Positions 10,016-22,298 of a stretch of 64,000 bases of DNA are shown one piece after another. This stretch comes from Oryzisolibacter propanilivorax (lineage in GTDB: Bacteria > Pseudomonadota > Gammaproteobacteria > Burkholderiales > Burkholderiaceae_C). The translations under genes and the position numbers were made by a program. Below the pieces are notes generated by a model. It did not search any database, was not told the DNA's origin, and saw only the letters and a program-made list of their open reading frames with translations. Every line of letters starts with the position of its first letter. Position 1 is the first letter of the stretch. The stretch lies in assembly GCF_900103645.1 (NCBI RefSeq), contig NZ_FNHP01000005.1:186001-250000 (forward strand), in the 5' to 3' direction.

Positions 10016-12631
10016 ATGAACGCAGCCCCCCGCACGGCGCCCCTGGACCTGGCCGCGCTGCGCGCCGAATACGACCACAGCCGCGCCGCGCTGGTGGCCA
10101 CGCTGCTGCAGCCGAGCGCCTCCACGCGCGGCATCCGCTCCCTGCTGCGCCGCTTCAGTCGCCTGGCCGACGGTGTGCTGTGCCGCCTGTGGCGGCATGC
10201 CGGCCTGCCGCGCGGCGCGGCGCTGGTGGCGGTGGGCGGCTATGGGCGCCAGCAGCTGTTCCCAGCGTCCGACATCGACGTGCTGGTGTTGCTGCCGCAG
10301 GCGCTGGACGGCGGCGCGGCGCAGCAGGCGGTGGAGGCCTTCATTGGCAGCTGCTGGGACGCGGGGCTGGAGATCGGCGCCAGCGTGCGCACCGTGGACG
10401 AGTGCCTGATCGAGGCCGACGCCGACGTCACGGTGCAGACGGCATTGCTGGAGTCGCGCCGCGTGTGCGGCAGCGCAGCGCTTTTTGCCACGCTGCGCGC
10501 GCAGCATGCGGCGCGGCTGGACGTGCCGGCGTTCCTGGTCGCCAAGACGCTGGAGATGCGCCAGCGCCACGTGCGCCATGAAGACACGCCCTATGCCCTG
10601 GAGCCGAACTGCAAGGAATCCCCTGGCGGCCTGCGCGACCTGCAGCTGATCCTGTGGCTGGCGCGCGCCGCCGGCCTGGGCAGCAGCTGGCGTGAGCTGG
10701 CGGCAAACGGCCTGGCGACGCCCTTCGAGGTGCGCCAGATCGAGCGCAACGAGGCCCTGCTGTTCCTGGTGCGTGCGCGCCTGCATGCCCTGGCCGGACG
10801 GCGCGAGGACCGGCTGGTGTTCGACCTGCAGACCGCGCTGGCCGAAACCTTCGGCTTTCGCCCGGCGCCGCAGGACGGCGTGCGTGCCGCAGCACACGCC
10901 AGCGAGGCGCTGATGCGCCGCTACTACTGGGCCGCCAAGGCGGTGACGCAGCTGACGCAGATCCTGCTGCTGGACATCGAGGAGCGCCTGCGCCCGCCGC
11001 AGGAGCAGCCGGTGCCGCTGAACGCGCGTTTCCTGGATCGGGGCGGCCTGCTGGAGATCGCCCACGACCAGCTGTACCAGCAGCACCCCGGCGCGATCCT
11101 GGAAACCTTTTTGCTGTACGAGACCACGCCGGGGCTGCAGGGCCTGTCGGCGCGCACGCTGCGGGCGCTGTACGGCGCACGCCTGGTGATGGATGCGCGC
11201 TTTCGCCGCGACCCGCAGAACCACGCGATGTTCATGCGCATCCTGCGCCAGGGCAGCGGGGTGACGCATGTGCTGCGGCTGATGAACCAGACCTCGGTGC
11301 TGGGCCGCTACCTATGGGCGTTCCGGCGCATCGTCGGGCAAATGCAGCACGACCTGTTCCACGTCTATACCGTGGACCAGCACACGCTGATGGTGCTGCG
11401 CAACGTGCGCCGCTTCTTCCTGGCCGAACATGCGCACGAGTACCCGGTGTGCTCGCAGTTGGCGGGCGGCTGGGACAAGCCGTGGATCCTGTACGTGGCG
11501 GCGCTGTTCCACGACATCGGCAAGGGCCGCGGCGGCGACCATTCGCAGATCGGTGCGCTGGAGGCGCGGCGCTTTTGCCGCCTGCATGGCGTGGGGCCCG
11601 AGGACGCGCGGCTGATCGAGTTCCTGGTGGCCGAGCACCTGGCGATGAGCCAGGTGGCGCAGAAGCAGGACCTCTCCGACCCCGAGGTCATCGCCGCCTT
11701 CGCCCGCCGGGTGGGCAGCGAGCGCGCGCTCACCGGCCTGTACCTGCTGACGGTGGCCGACATCCGCGGCACCAGCCCCAAGGTCTGGACGGCATGGAAG
11801 GGCCGGCTGCTGGAAGACCTGTACCGCGCCACGCTGCGCGTGCTGGGCGGGCGCGCACCCGACCCGGCCGCCGAGGTCGAGGCGCGCAAGCGCGAGGCGC
11901 TGATCCTGCTGGCGCTGCATTCCATGCCGCACGAGGCGCACCGGCGCCTGTGGGAGACGCTGGACATCAGCTACTTCATGCGCCACCCGGCACCGGACAT
12001 CGCTTGGCACGCGCGCCATCTGTCGCGCCACGTCGGCAGCGGCGCGCGCGTGGTGCGCGCACGCCGGTCGCTGGCCGGCGAGGGCCTGGAAGTGCTGGTG
12101 TACGCACCCGACCAGCCCGAGCTGTTCCTGCGCATCTGCGGCTACTTCGACCGCGTGGGCTTTTCCATCCTGGATGCGCGCCTGCACACCACCAGCGACG
12201 CGCAGGCGCTGGACACCTTCCAGGTGGTGGCGCCGCACCTGGCGGTGGCCCAGCGCGAGCTGATCCACCTGGTGGAAAGCGACCTGCCGCGCGCCCTGGC
12301 CAGCGGCACGCCGCTGCCCGCGCCGCGCCGCCAGCGCGTGTCGCGCCGGGTGCGCAGCTTCCCGATCGTGCCGCGCGTGGCGCTGCGCCCGGACGAGCGC
12401 GGCCAGCGCTGGCTGCTGTCGATCTCGGCGGCCGACCGCGCCGGCCTGCTGTACGTGGTGGCGCGGGTGCTGGCGCGCCATGGCCTGGAGATCCAGCTGG
12501 CCAAGGTCAGCACCCTGGGCGAGCGCGTCGAGGACACCTTCCTGCTGCAAGGCGCGCCGCTGCAGGACGCCGCACGCCAGATCCGCATCGAGACCGAGCT
12601 GCTGCACGCGCTGGCCGATCAGGACACCTGA
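10016..12631 (+). CDS. glnD: Bifunctional PII uridylyltransferase/uridylyl-removing enzyme
   Basis: Nitrogen sensor that uridylylates or deuridylylates PII proteins according to glutamine level. It is 871 aa, within the usual 850-900. The nucleotidyltransferase domain has [20 protein letters not shown] (residues 74-93, catalytic D86 and D88) and [19 protein letters not shown]. The HD phosphohydrolase domain has [16 protein letters not shown] near residue 498. Two ACT domains close the protein: the first from about 690 ([20 protein letters not shown]) and the second from about 800 ([20 protein letters not shown]). All expected catalytic residues appear intact. It follows map at 31 bases and is closed by a strong hairpin. 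Confidence 0.96.
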   Translation: MNAAPRTAPLDLAALRAEYDHSRAALVATLLQPSASTRGIRSLLRRFSRLADGVLCRLWRHAGLPRGAALVAVGGYGRQQLFPASDIDVLVLLPQALDGGAAQQAVEAFIGSCWDAGLEIGASVRTVDECLIEADADVTVQTALLESRRVCGSAALFATLRAQHAARLDVPAFLVAKTLEMRQRHVRHEDTPYALEPNCKESPGGLRDLQLILWLARAAGLGSSWRELAANGLATPFEVRQIERNEALLFLVRARLHALAGRREDRLVFDLQTALAETFGFRPAPQDGVRAAAHASEALMRRYYWAAKAVTQLTQILLLDIEERLRPPQEQPVPLNARFLDRGGLLEIAHDQLYQQHPGAILETFLLYETTPGLQGLSARTLRALYGARLVMDARFRRDPQNHAMFMRILRQGSGVTHVLRLMNQTSVLGRYLWAFRRIVGQMQHDLFHVYTVDQHTLMVLRNVRRFFLAEHAHEYPVCSQLAGGWDKPWILYVAALFHDIGKGRGGDHSQIGALEARRFCRLHGVGPEDARLIEFLVAEHLAMSQVAQKQDLSDPEVIAAFARRVGSERALTGLYLLTVADIRGTSPKVWTAWKGRLLEDLYRATLRVLGGRAPDPAAEVEARKREALILLALHSMPHEAHRRLWETLDISYFMRHPAPDIAWHARHLSRHVGSGARVVRARRSLAGEGLEVLVYAPDQPELFLRICGYFDRVGFSILDARLHTTSDAQALDTFQVVAPHLAVAQRELIHLVESDLPRALASGTPLPAPRRQRVSRRVRSFPIVPRVALRPDERGQRWLLSISAADRAGLLYVVARVLARHGLEIQLAKVSTLGERVEDTFLLQGAPLQDAARQIRIETELLHALADQDT

Positions 12632-12637
12632 AACGCA

Positions 12638-12667
12638 AAGGGCAGGCGCCGCGCGCCTGCCCTTTTG
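12638..12667. terminator. Bidirectional terminator between glnD and the permease gene
   Basis: Inverted repeat GGGCAGGCGC/GCGCCTGCCC flanked by AAA on the left and TTTT on the right. It ends the convergent glnD (plus) and permease (minus) transcripts. Confidence 0.8.
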
Positions 12668-12697
12668 TGCATCGGGTTGAATTCGTCGCCGCTGCGA

Positions 12698-14182
12698 TCA
12701 GTGCGCGTGCGACGTGCCGGCTATCGGCACCAGCTTGCCGTCCTTGTCGTAGAGCTTGCCGTCGATGACCACGTCGCCGTCGTACAGGCTGGCCAGCACC
12801 TGCTCGCTCAGGACCCGCTCGGAAGCGGCGACGAATACCGACTGCTGGTCGGAGTTGCCCTGCTTGAAGTGGTTGAACAACAGGTTCAGCACCACCGCCA
12901 CCAGCGCGGCGCCGCTGATGCCCGAGTGGAAGATGGTCGCGAACCAATCCGGGAAGTGGGCATAGAACTTGGGCGCCACCACCGGCAGCAGGCCGGCGCC
13001 GATCGACGCGGCAACGATGATCAGGTTCATGTTGTTGTGGTACTCGACCTTGGACAGCGTGCGGATGCCGCTGGCCGCCACGGTGCCGAACAGCACCAGG
13101 CCGGCGCCGCCCAGCACCGACGGCGGCACGCAGGCCACCACCCGGCCCATGACGGGCAGCACCCCCAGGGTGATCAGGATCAGGCCGCTGTAGGCCACGA
13201 CGAAGCGGCTCTTCACGCCGGTGACCGCCACCAGGCCGACGTTCTGCGCGAAGGCGCTCTGCGTGAAGGCGCCGAACACCGGCGCGACGATGCTCGACAG
13301 CATGTCGGCGCGCAGGCCGTTGCCCAGGCGGTGCGAATCCACCGGCGTGCCGACGATGTCGCCCACGGCCAGCACGTCGGCCGACGTTTCCACCAGGATC
13401 ACCAGGATGACGATGAACATCGACAGGATGGCCGCCACGTCGAACACCGGCCAGCCGAAGTACAGCGGCTGGGGAATGGCGAACCACGGCCCCTGGCCGA
13501 CCTGAGAGAAGTCGGCCTTGCCCATCAGCACCGCCGCCACCGTGCCGATGACGATGGCCAGCAGGATGGACAGGCGCGAGATGGCGGCGTTGCCGATCTT
13601 GGACAGCAGCAGGACGCTGGCCAGGGCGATGCCGGCCAGACCGATGTTGCTCATGCTGCCGTAGTCAGCCGCGCGCGCATTGCCGCCCATGGCCCAGTGC
13701 GCCGCCACCGGAATCAGCGACATGCCGATCACCGTGATCACGCAGCCGTTGACCAGCGGCGGGAAGAAGCGCGTCACCTTGGAGAAGATCGGCGCGATGA
13801 TCAGGCCCAGCACCGCCGAGGCCATCACCGCGCCCAGGATGCCCTGGATGCCGCCGCCGGTCTGCAGGATGCTGACCATGGTCGCCACGCCGGCAAAAGA
13901 CACACCCTGCACCAGCGGCAGGCGGCTGCCGAAGAACGGGATGCCCAGCGTCTGCAGCAGGGTGGCGACGCCGCCCATGAACAGGCAGGCGGTGATCAGG
14001 AGGCCGGTATCGCTGGGCGCCATGCCGGCGGCCTCGGCCACGATCAGCGGCACAGCGACGATGCCGCCATACATGGTCAGCACGTGCTGCAGGCCGTAGG
14101 CCAGATTGGCACCCAGTCCCAGGTTTTCGTCTTCCGGACGCTCTACGTCGGCAGTGGTGGGGGTGGCGCGATGCGTACTCAC
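12698..14182 (-). CDS. NCS2 family purine (xanthine/urate-type) permease
   Basis: 494-aa transporter with about 12-14 membrane segments, nucleobase:cation symporter-2 family. The N-terminal GLQHVLTMYGGIVAVPLIV is the TM1 His motif. ILVETSADVLAVGDIVGTP holds the TM8 Glu. QNVGLVAVTGVKSRFVV is the NAT signature QNxGxxxxT followed by G; Thr-Gly at this place is typical of xanthine/uric acid carriers, whereas uracil carriers usually have Thr-Arg. The hydrophilic C-terminal extension of about 60 residues resembles bacterial urate/xanthine permeases. Substrate assignment to xanthine or urate is inference. A palindromic site upstream suggests regulation by a GntR-type repressor. Confidence 0.85.
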   Translation of the reverse strand: MSTHRATPTTADVERPEDENLGLGANLAYGLQHVLTMYGGIVAVPLIVAEAAGMAPSDTGLLITACLFMGGVATLLQTLGIPFFGSRLPLVQGVSFAGVATMVSILQTGGGIQGILGAVMASAVLGLIIAPIFSKVTRFFPPLVNGCVITVIGMSLIPVAAHWAMGGNARAADYGSMSNIGLAGIALASVLLLSKIGNAAISRLSILLAIVIGTVAAVLMGKADFSQVGQGPWFAIPQPLYFGWPVFDVAAILSMFIVILVILVETSADVLAVGDIVGTPVDSHRLGNGLRADMLSSIVAPVFGAFTQSAFAQNVGLVAVTGVKSRFVVAYSGLILITLGVLPVMGRVVACVPPSVLGGAGLVLFGTVAASGIRTLSKVEYHNNMNLIIVAASIGAGLLPVVAPKFYAHFPDWFATIFHSGISGAALVAVVLNLLFNHFKQGNSDQQSVFVAASERVLSEQVLASLYDGDVVIDGKLYDKDGKLVPIAGTSHAH

Positions 14183-14327
14183 GTTGGTCTCCTTGGTGTT
14201 CGCAAAACCATGGGCTCTTGCCGGCCCGTCAGTTCACTGCGCCGCCCTGTGTCTGCCGGAATTGCGCACGCGAAAGGCGCACCCGGCCGCATTGCGGCTA
14301 CAGGATTGCCAGCAATGTACGACTGTA

Positions 14328-14359
14328 TGTATGCAAAATTGCATACAGATATGTATACA
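14328..14359. promoter_or_regulatory. Putative double operator upstream of the purine permease
   Basis: In the 391-base gap between the permease start (14182) and the next gene (14574) there is an AT-rich island in otherwise GC-rich sequence. It holds a palindrome TGTATGCAA-AA-TTGCATACA (14328-14347) and then a perfect TGTATACA (14352-14359). The half-site TGTAT occurs again just before. The pattern resembles operators of GntR/FadR-type repressors; no regulator gene is adjacent, so the binding protein is unknown. Nothing else coding is seen in this gap. Confidence 0.55.
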
Positions 14360-14573
14360 GTCTTTGTCTCGATCGATGTCAATTTTGGCAGTATGGAATT
14401 GTCCGCCACCGCATCGCGCCATCGTCCTGGGCGCCCGGTCGGCAAGGCAGGCTGCCAATAGCGCCAACTGCTGCCTACCCGATAGCTGCATCCCCGGACA
14501 GGACCTGAGGCGCCTCCCGCTTCCCCTTCTGAACCCGGCCGTCCAGCCAGCCCTGCGGTCACAATCACGCGTC

Positions 14574-14990
14574 ATGCCCGACACCCGTGAGCAGCTGCCT
14601 GCACCGCCCCAACACCCGCCCCTGCCGGCGGCGCTGCGCTGGCTGCTGCTGGCGTTCGCGGTGCTGTGCCTGGTGCTGGGCGTCATCGGCATCGTCGTGC
14701 CGGGCCTGCCGACCACGGTCTTCGTCCTGATGGCCGGCTGGGCGGCGGCGCGCAGTTCGCCGCGCCTGCACGCCTGGCTGTGGCGCCATCCGCTGTTCGG
14801 CTCGATGCTGCGCAACTGGGCCGACGGCGGCAGGGTCAGCCGGCGCGCCAAATGGAGTGCCACGTTCGTGATGGGGCTGTGTGCCGTGATCGTCCTGTGT
14901 GCCGCGCCGCGCTGGGCTGCCTGGGTGGCCTGCACCAGCATGGCCTGCGTGCTGACCTGGCTGTGGCTGCGCCCTGAGCCTGAAGCTTGA
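14574..14990 (+). CDS. DUF454 (YbaN-like) inner-membrane protein
   Basis: 138-aa small membrane protein with the DUF454 signature: LLAFAVLCLVLGVIGIVVPG, then LPTTVFVLMAGWAAARSSPRL, HPLFGSMLRNWADGGRVSRRAKW, and a final pair of hydrophobic helices ending LTWLWLRP. The family has no known function. The start at 14574 gives MPDTREQLPAPP, a short hydrophilic lead before the first helix; upstream reading is unlike the family. It stands alone, 41 bases before the first tRNA-Asn; the -10 element of the tRNA lies just beyond its stop codon. Confidence 0.82.
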   Translation: MPDTREQLPAPPQHPPLPAALRWLLLAFAVLCLVLGVIGIVVPGLPTTVFVLMAGWAAARSSPRLHAWLWRHPLFGSMLRNWADGGRVSRRAKWSATFVMGLCAVIVLCAAPRWAAWVACTSMACVLTWLWLRPEPEA

Positions 14991-15013
14991 TTCGGCGGGC
15001 CGTTTTTTCTGTA

Positions 15014-15019
15014 TATAAT
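15014..15019 (+). promoter_or_regulatory. -10 element for the tRNA-Asn pair
   Basis: Perfect TATAAT 11 bases before the tRNA 5' end, after a T-run. No convincing -35 hexamer is seen at 17 bases; TTGATT at 14987 is 21 bases away. Confidence 0.5.
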
Positions 15020-15030
15020 CGCGGTCTTGT

Positions 15031-15106
15031 TCCTCGATAGCTCAGTCGGTAGAGCGCCGGACTGTTAATCCGTAGGTCCCTGGTTCGAGCCCAGGTCGAG
15101 GAGCCA
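15031..15106 (+). tRNA. tRNA-Asn (GTT), copy 1
   Basis: 76-nt cloverleaf with encoded CCA: acceptor TCCTCGA/TCGAGGA, D-arm with AGCTCAGTCGGTAGAGC, anticodon loop CTGTTAA (GTT), T-loop GGTTCGAGCCC. Discriminator base G. Confidence 0.97.
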
Positions 15107-15160
15107 GCCTTTCAATGCCATCCGCCATCGCACGGGTGGCAGCACATCAAGAACCGACAT

Positions 15161-15236
15161 TCCTCAATAGCTCAGTCGGTAGAGCGCCGGACTGTTAATC
15201 CGTAGGTCCCTGGTTCGAGCCCAGGTTGAGGAGCCA
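15161..15236 (+). tRNA. tRNA-Asn (GTT), copy 2
   Basis: Same 76-nt tRNA as the upstream copy except for acceptor pair 6-67, which is A-T (TCCTCAA/TTGAGGA) instead of G-C, a compensated change. It lies 54 bases after copy 1 and before a strong terminator, so both are probably cut from one transcript. Confidence 0.97.
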
Positions 15237-15244
15237 CAATATTT

Positions 15245-15278
15245 AAAGGCCATCGTTGCACGCAGCGATGGCCTTTTT
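15245..15278 (+). terminator. Terminator of the tRNA-Asn operon
   Basis: Stem AAAGGCCATCG/CGATGGCCTTT followed by further T residues, beginning nine bases after the second tRNA-Asn. Confidence 0.85.
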
Positions 15279-15314
15279 GTTTGCTGGCTGGAGCAGCAGC
15301 ACTGCCCCACCAAC

Positions 15315-15340
15315 AAAAAAGCCCGCCACCGGGGCGGGCC
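15315..15340 (-). terminator. Terminator of dimeric icd
   Basis: On the minus strand, GCCCGCC/GGCGGGC stem followed by six T residues, about 20 bases beyond the icd stop codon. Confidence 0.8.
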
Positions 15341-15360
15341 TGGCCGCAGGCTCGCGCGGC

Positions 15361-16620
<1,260 letters not shown>

Positions 16621-16829
16621 GCGCAAGAGTCTCCGGGTGAACGCAACAGGCGAAAAAACCGAACTGGAACCGCGCGGCGCGCCAGGACTGCCGCACGGCC
16701 CGGGAAATTCTAGCCACCTGACCCTGCGTGTCCCGCGAATGCGTCAACGTGCGTCGCAGGCCTGGCGTTATGCACGAGCGCCGCGCCGCGGCGCATCTTC
16801 CACATGCCTTCATCCAGGAATTGGCAACC

Positions 16830-17045
16830 ATGAAAAAACTTCTTGCCGCACTCGCCGCCACTTTCATGCTGGCCGCCGGCGCCCATGCCCAGGCCCCCGC
16901 CGCAGGCGCCGCGGACACTCCCGCTGCCGCCCCCATGGCCCAGCCCGCCCCGGCGCACCGCGCCAAGATGGCCAAGGCGCACAAGGCTGGCCACAAGAAG
17001 GTCGCCAAGAAACATTCGCGCAAGGCAGCGCACCGCGCCGCCTGA
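16830..17045 (+). CDS. Small exported Ala/Lys/His-rich protein
   Basis: 71-aa protein with a clear signal peptide (MKKLLAALAATFMLAAGAHA, cut before QAPAAG), then an Ala/Pro-rich segment and a basic tail rich in Lys, His and Ala (HRAKMAKAHKAGHKKVAKKH). The mature composition resembles acid-shock (Asr-like) periplasmic proteins of enterobacteria, but the similarity is compositional and no homology is claimed. It is divergent from icd (209 bases between starts) and 113 bases before the DUF192 gene on the same strand. A GGAA stretch lies about 12 bases before the ATG. Confidence 0.65.
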   Translation: MKKLLAALAATFMLAAGAHAQAPAAGAADTPAAAPMAQPAPAHRAKMAKAHKAGHKKVAKKHSRKAAHRAA

Positions 17046-17158
17046 CAAACGGCGCGTTGCCCCCGCGGCACGTGCTCGCCACAGCCCGCACAATGGCGCC
17101 TTCCTGCTGCCACTCTGCGGGCTTTTTGCTGCCCGCTTATTTTGCGAGTCCGAACCCG

Positions 17159-17650
17159 ATGCGCCGATCTCCCCTCTTCTTCCCGTCCCGCGCCTTGGCC
17201 ATGACCGCGCTCGGCCTGGCCTGCAGCCTGGCCAGTGCGCAGGAGGCGCCGCAACTGGGCCTGCCGCGGGTGGAACTGACGGCAGGCATGCACCGCATCG
17301 AGGCGCAGGTGGCGCGCAGCCCGTCCGAACGCCAGGTTGGCCTGATGCTGCGCCGCGACATGCCGGCACACGAGGGCATGCTGTTCGTCTTCGAGCAGCC
17401 GGGCGTGCAGTGCTTCTGGATGAAGAACACCTTGCTGCCCCTCACCGCCGCCTTCGTCGCCGACGACGGCACCATCGTCAATTTGGCTGACATGCAGCCG
17501 CAGACCGAGGATTCGCACTGCTCGGCCAAGCCGGTGCGCTATGTACTGGAAATGAACCGTGGCTGGTTCCAGCAGCGCGGCCTGAAGGCCGGGGCGCGGC
17601 TGGCCGGCGTGCCGTTCAGCGGCAGCCCGCAGCGCGCTGCGCGGCCATAA
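17159..17650 (+). CDS. DUF192 family exported protein
   Basis: 163-aa protein with an N-terminal signal peptide (MRRSPLFFPSRALAMTALGL, cleaved near ASAQ) and a DUF192 domain. The domain has RIEAQVARSPSERQVGLMLR, FEQPGVQCFWMKNTLLPLTA with the family WMKNTxxPL core, IVNLADMQPQTEDSHCS, and VRYVLEMNRGWFQQRGLKAG. Function of the family is unknown; members are small beta-rich proteins found in the periplasm or near the membrane. The start is the Met of the signal peptide. The gene sits between the two isocitrate dehydrogenase genes. Confidence 0.85.
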   Translation: MRRSPLFFPSRALAMTALGLACSLASAQEAPQLGLPRVELTAGMHRIEAQVARSPSERQVGLMLRRDMPAHEGMLFVFEQPGVQCFWMKNTLLPLTAAFVADDGTIVNLADMQPQTEDSHCSAKPVRYVLEMNRGWFQQRGLKAGARLAGVPFSGSPQRAARP

Positions 17651-17653
17651 AAA

Positions 17654-17681
17654 AACCGGCTGCCGTCACCAGCACCCGGTT
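17654..17681. terminator. Terminator between the DUF192 gene and monomeric idh
   Basis: Stem AACCGG-c-TGC/GCA-c-CCGGTT with one C/C mismatch. The minus-strand side ends in seven T residues, so it serves the minus-strand idh best and probably also stops the DUF192 transcript. Confidence 0.65.
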
Positions 17682-17744
17682 CTCTATTTTCATAGCGCCT
17701 GGCCCTTGTATATCAAGGGCTCAGGCACGTTTTGACCTGTATTT

Positions 17745-17745
<1 letters not shown>
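17682..17745 (+). repeat. Dispersed TAGCT-type repeat, copy 3
   Basis: TCTATTTTCATAGCGCCTGG, CCCTTGTATATCAAGGGC, TCAGGCACGTTTTGACCTG. It contains a perfect CCCTTG/CAAGGG hairpin and lies between two convergent genes, just beyond the idh stop codon. Confidence 0.7.
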
Positions 17746-19982
<2,237 letters not shown>

Positions 19983-20163
19983 CCGAATCTCTCAGGTCAG
20001 GGAAGTCGTTTTCACAAAGCTGTCGGCCCGTCGGCGCACGCCACGGACGACGACTGGCAATTGTGCGCGAGCGCGCCGGCCGACTGTCCGGTTTTCGCAA
20101 TCGAATGTTGCCATGCAAAATTCATCAGGGTTTACCCGGAGTTTTTCGCAGCATCCGCCCAGC

Positions 20164-20192
20164 AAAAAGCCCCGGCCTTGCGGACGGGGCTT
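20164..20192 (-). terminator. Terminator of sodB
   Basis: Minus-strand stem AAGCCCCG/CGGGGCTT followed by T residues, about 60 bases beyond the sodB stop. Confidence 0.75.
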
Positions 20193-20251
20193 GGCAGGGG
20201 CGGTGCGGCTGGCGCTCGAGGCGCCGGCGGCCTGCCGCCCGAAGGGCGCGA

Positions 20252-20833
20252 TCAGGCGAAGTTGGCTTCGGCAAACTTCCAGTTGGCCAGCTTGTCCAGG
20301 AAGGTCTCGACGAAGCGCGGACGCTCGTTGCGGTAGTCGATGTAATAGGCGTGCTCCCACACATCCACCGTCAGCAGCGCCTTGTCCTCGGTCGTCAGCG
20401 GGGTGCCGGCGGCGCCCATGTTGACGATGTCCACGCTGCCATCCTGCTTCTTGACCAGCCAGGTCCAGCCCGAGCCGAAGTTGCCGGCCGCGCTCTTGAC
20501 GAAGGCTTCCTTGAAGGCGCCGTAGCTGCCCCACTTGGCGCGGATGGCGTCGGCCAGGGCGCCCGAGGGCTCGCCGCCGCCGTTGGGGGCCATGCAGTTC
20601 CAGAAGAAGGTGTGGTTCCAGATCTGCGCGGAGTTGTTGTAGATGCCACCGCTGGAGGTCTTGACGATCTCCTCCAGGGGCATGTTCTCGAACTCGGTGC
20701 CCTTTTGCAGGTTGTTCAGGTTGGTGACGTAAGCCTTGTGGTGCTTGCCATGGTGGTATTCCAGGGTCTCGCGGCTGTAGTTCGGCTCCAGCGCGTCGAT
20801 CGGATAGGGCAGCGGCGGCAGCGTGTGTTCCAT
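20252..20833 (-). CDS. sodB: Iron superoxide dismutase
   Basis: Cytoplasmic superoxide dismutase of 193 aa. Metal ligands are H27 ([11 protein letters not shown]), H74 ([10 protein letters not shown]), D157 and H161 ([11 protein letters not shown]), at E. coli SodB positions plus one. The [15 protein letters not shown] and GAAGTPLT contexts are typical of the Fe-type rather than the Mn-type enzyme. The start is confirmed by AAGGAA about seven bases before the ATG and by the family N terminus [17 protein letters not shown]. The gene is monocistronic, with its own hairpin terminator. Confidence 0.96.
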   Translation of the reverse strand: MEHTLPPLPYPIDALEPNYSRETLEYHHGKHHKAYVTNLNNLQKGTEFENMPLEEIVKTSSGGIYNNSAQIWNHTFFWNCMAPNGGGEPSGALADAIRAKWGSYGAFKEAFVKSAAGNFGSGWTWLVKKQDGSVDIVNMGAAGTPLTTEDKALLTVDVWEHAYYIDYRNERPRFVETFLDKLANWKFAEANFA

Positions 20834-20963
20834 GGTGGTTTCCTTCTTGGTTGGGATGGGGATCGTCCGCGACGCCTGGCGGGCCAGGCAAGGGTCGAAC
20901 GGGCCATTGTAGGAAAGGATGGCCGGATGTGTCGCCATGGGCACAGCCGGACCGGGGGTTGGC

Positions 20964-22298
20964 CTACAGCAGGCGGCGCTGATCCACCGTCAGGTCCAGC
21001 CGGCCCTGCGCCAGCGTGGCCTGCAGCGCCTCGCCCGGGCGCACCTGCGCGGGGTCGGTCACGGCGCGGCCGTCCACATCGGTCAGCATGGCATAGCCGC
21101 GCTCGAGCACGCGCTGCGGACTGAGCAGCTCCAGGCGCAGCTGCAGGCGTTCCAGGTGTTGATCACGGCGCTCCAGCGCACGCTGCCATTTTTGGGGCAA
21201 ATCGGCCTGTAGCCCTTGTTGCGTCTGGGCTTCGCGCTGCAGTTTCAATAGCACACCGTGGCGCATGCGCTGCGCCAGGCGCGACAGCTGCAGCTGCTGG
21301 CGCGCCGCCAAGGCGGACGGCCGGCCCAGGCGCTGCGCGGCCGTGTCCAGCCGCTGGTGGCGCTGGTCGAGCTGGCGCTGCACGCCGTCCGCCAGCCGCC
21401 CGGCCAGCAGCTGCAGCGCACCCAGCCACGCGTCCTGCGGTTGCGCCACCAGTTCGGCGGCGGCGGTCGGCGTGGGCGCGCGCAGGTCGGCGCAGAAGTC
21501 GGCGATGGTGAAGTCGGTCTCGTGCCCCACGCCGCTGATCAAGGGCACCGGGCTTTGCACCACCATGCGCGCCACCGCCTCGTCGTTGAAGGCCCACAGG
21601 TCCTTGATCGAGCCGCCGCCGCGCACCAACAGGATGGCGTCGATGGGCGGGGCGGCTGGATTCAAGACCGAAACGGGCTCCAGCCCTTGTCCTTGCTGGG
21701 CCAGCAGATACAGTTTCGATAGCGCCTGGCAGATCGACGCCGGCGCCTGCGCGCCCTGCACCAACGCCGGCACCAGCACCACCGGGATGTGCGGCACGCG
21801 CCGGCGCAGCGCCGTGACCACGTCATGCAGCGCTGCCGCGCCGGGCGAGGTGACGATGCCGATGGCGCGCGGCATGGCCACCAGCGGGCGCTTGCGCGCG
21901 GCGTCGAACAGGCCCTCCGCCTCCAGCCGGGCCTTCAGGCGCAGGAATTCCTCGAACAGCGCGCCCTGCCCTGCGCGGCGCATGTCCTCGACCACCAGCT
22001 GCAGGTCGCCACGCGCCTCATACACACCCAGCTTGCCGGACACCTCGACCAGCTCGCCGTCGCGCGGCGAGAACGCCAGCGCCGACGCCGAGCGGCGGAA
22101 CATGGCGCAGCGGATCTGCCCGTCGCGGTCTTTCAGCGTGAAGTAGCAATGCCCGCTGGCCGCACGCGAAAAACCGGTGATCTCGCCGCGCACCTGCACC
22201 GGGTTGAAGCGGGCCTGCAGCGCATCGGCCACCGCGCGGCACAGTGCGCCCACCTGCCACACCGGGCGCGTCGCGTGCGTCACAGCAGGGTCAAACAT
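20964..22298 (-). CDS. xseA: Exodeoxyribonuclease VII large subunit
   Basis: Large subunit of ExoVII, which degrades single-stranded DNA together with XseB. It is 444 aa (E. coli 456). An N-terminal OB fold has [22 protein letters not shown]. The catalytic region has [35 protein letters not shown] and [18 protein letters not shown] coiled-coil Arg/Gln-rich region (about 300-400) and [12 protein letters not shown] close it. The start at MFDPAVTH (22298) gives the family N terminus. Two stretches are translated copies of the dispersed repeat: 21661-21723 (coding [19 protein letters not shown]) and 21189-21250 (coding [19 protein letters not shown]). xseB is not in the window. Confidence 0.94.
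   Translation of the reverse strand: MFDPAVTHATRPVWQVGALCRAVADALQARFNPVQVRGEITGFSRAASGHCYFTLKDRDGQIRCAMFRRSASALAFSPRDGELVEVSGKLGVYEARGDLQLVVEDMRRAGQGALFEEFLRLKARLEAEGLFDAARKRPLVAMPRAIGIVTSPGAAALHDVVTALRRRVPHIPVVLVPALVQGAQAPASICQALSKLYLLAQQGQGLEPVSVLNPAAPPIDAILLVRGGGSIKDLWAFNDEAVARMVVQSPVPLISGVGHETDFTIADFCADLRAPTPTAAAELVAQPQDAWLGALQLLAGRLADGVQRQLDQRHQRLDTAAQRLGRPSALAARQQLQLSRLAQRMRHGVLLKLQREAQTQQGLQADLPQKWQRALERRDQHLERLQLRLELLSPQRVLERGYAMLTDVDGRAVTDPAQVRPGEALQATLAQGRLDLTVDQRRLL
21189..21250 (-). repeat. Dispersed TAGCT-type repeat, copy 4 (inside xseA)
   Basis: Minus strand: GCTATTGAAACTGCAGCGCG, then a CAACAAGGGCTACAGGCCGA core and TTTGCC. It is in frame in the coiled-coil part of XseA and has diverged from consensus while keeping AAGGGCTA-AGGCCGATTTG. 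Confidence 0.5.
21661..21723 (-). repeat. Dispersed TAGCT-type repeat, copy 5 (inside xseA)
   Basis: Minus strand: GCTATCGAAACTGTATCTGC, GGCCCAGCAAGGACAAGGGC, TGGAGCCCGTTTCGG. It is in frame just before the conserved LLVRGGGS block of XseA. It is degenerate but keeps the AAGGGCTGGAG-CC-TTT order. Confidence 0.45.

Noticed and set aside
15107-15160. Possible attachment site at the tRNA-Asn pair
   Set aside because: No integrase gene and no third partial tRNA copy is visible in the window; the second tRNA is complete and functional-looking.
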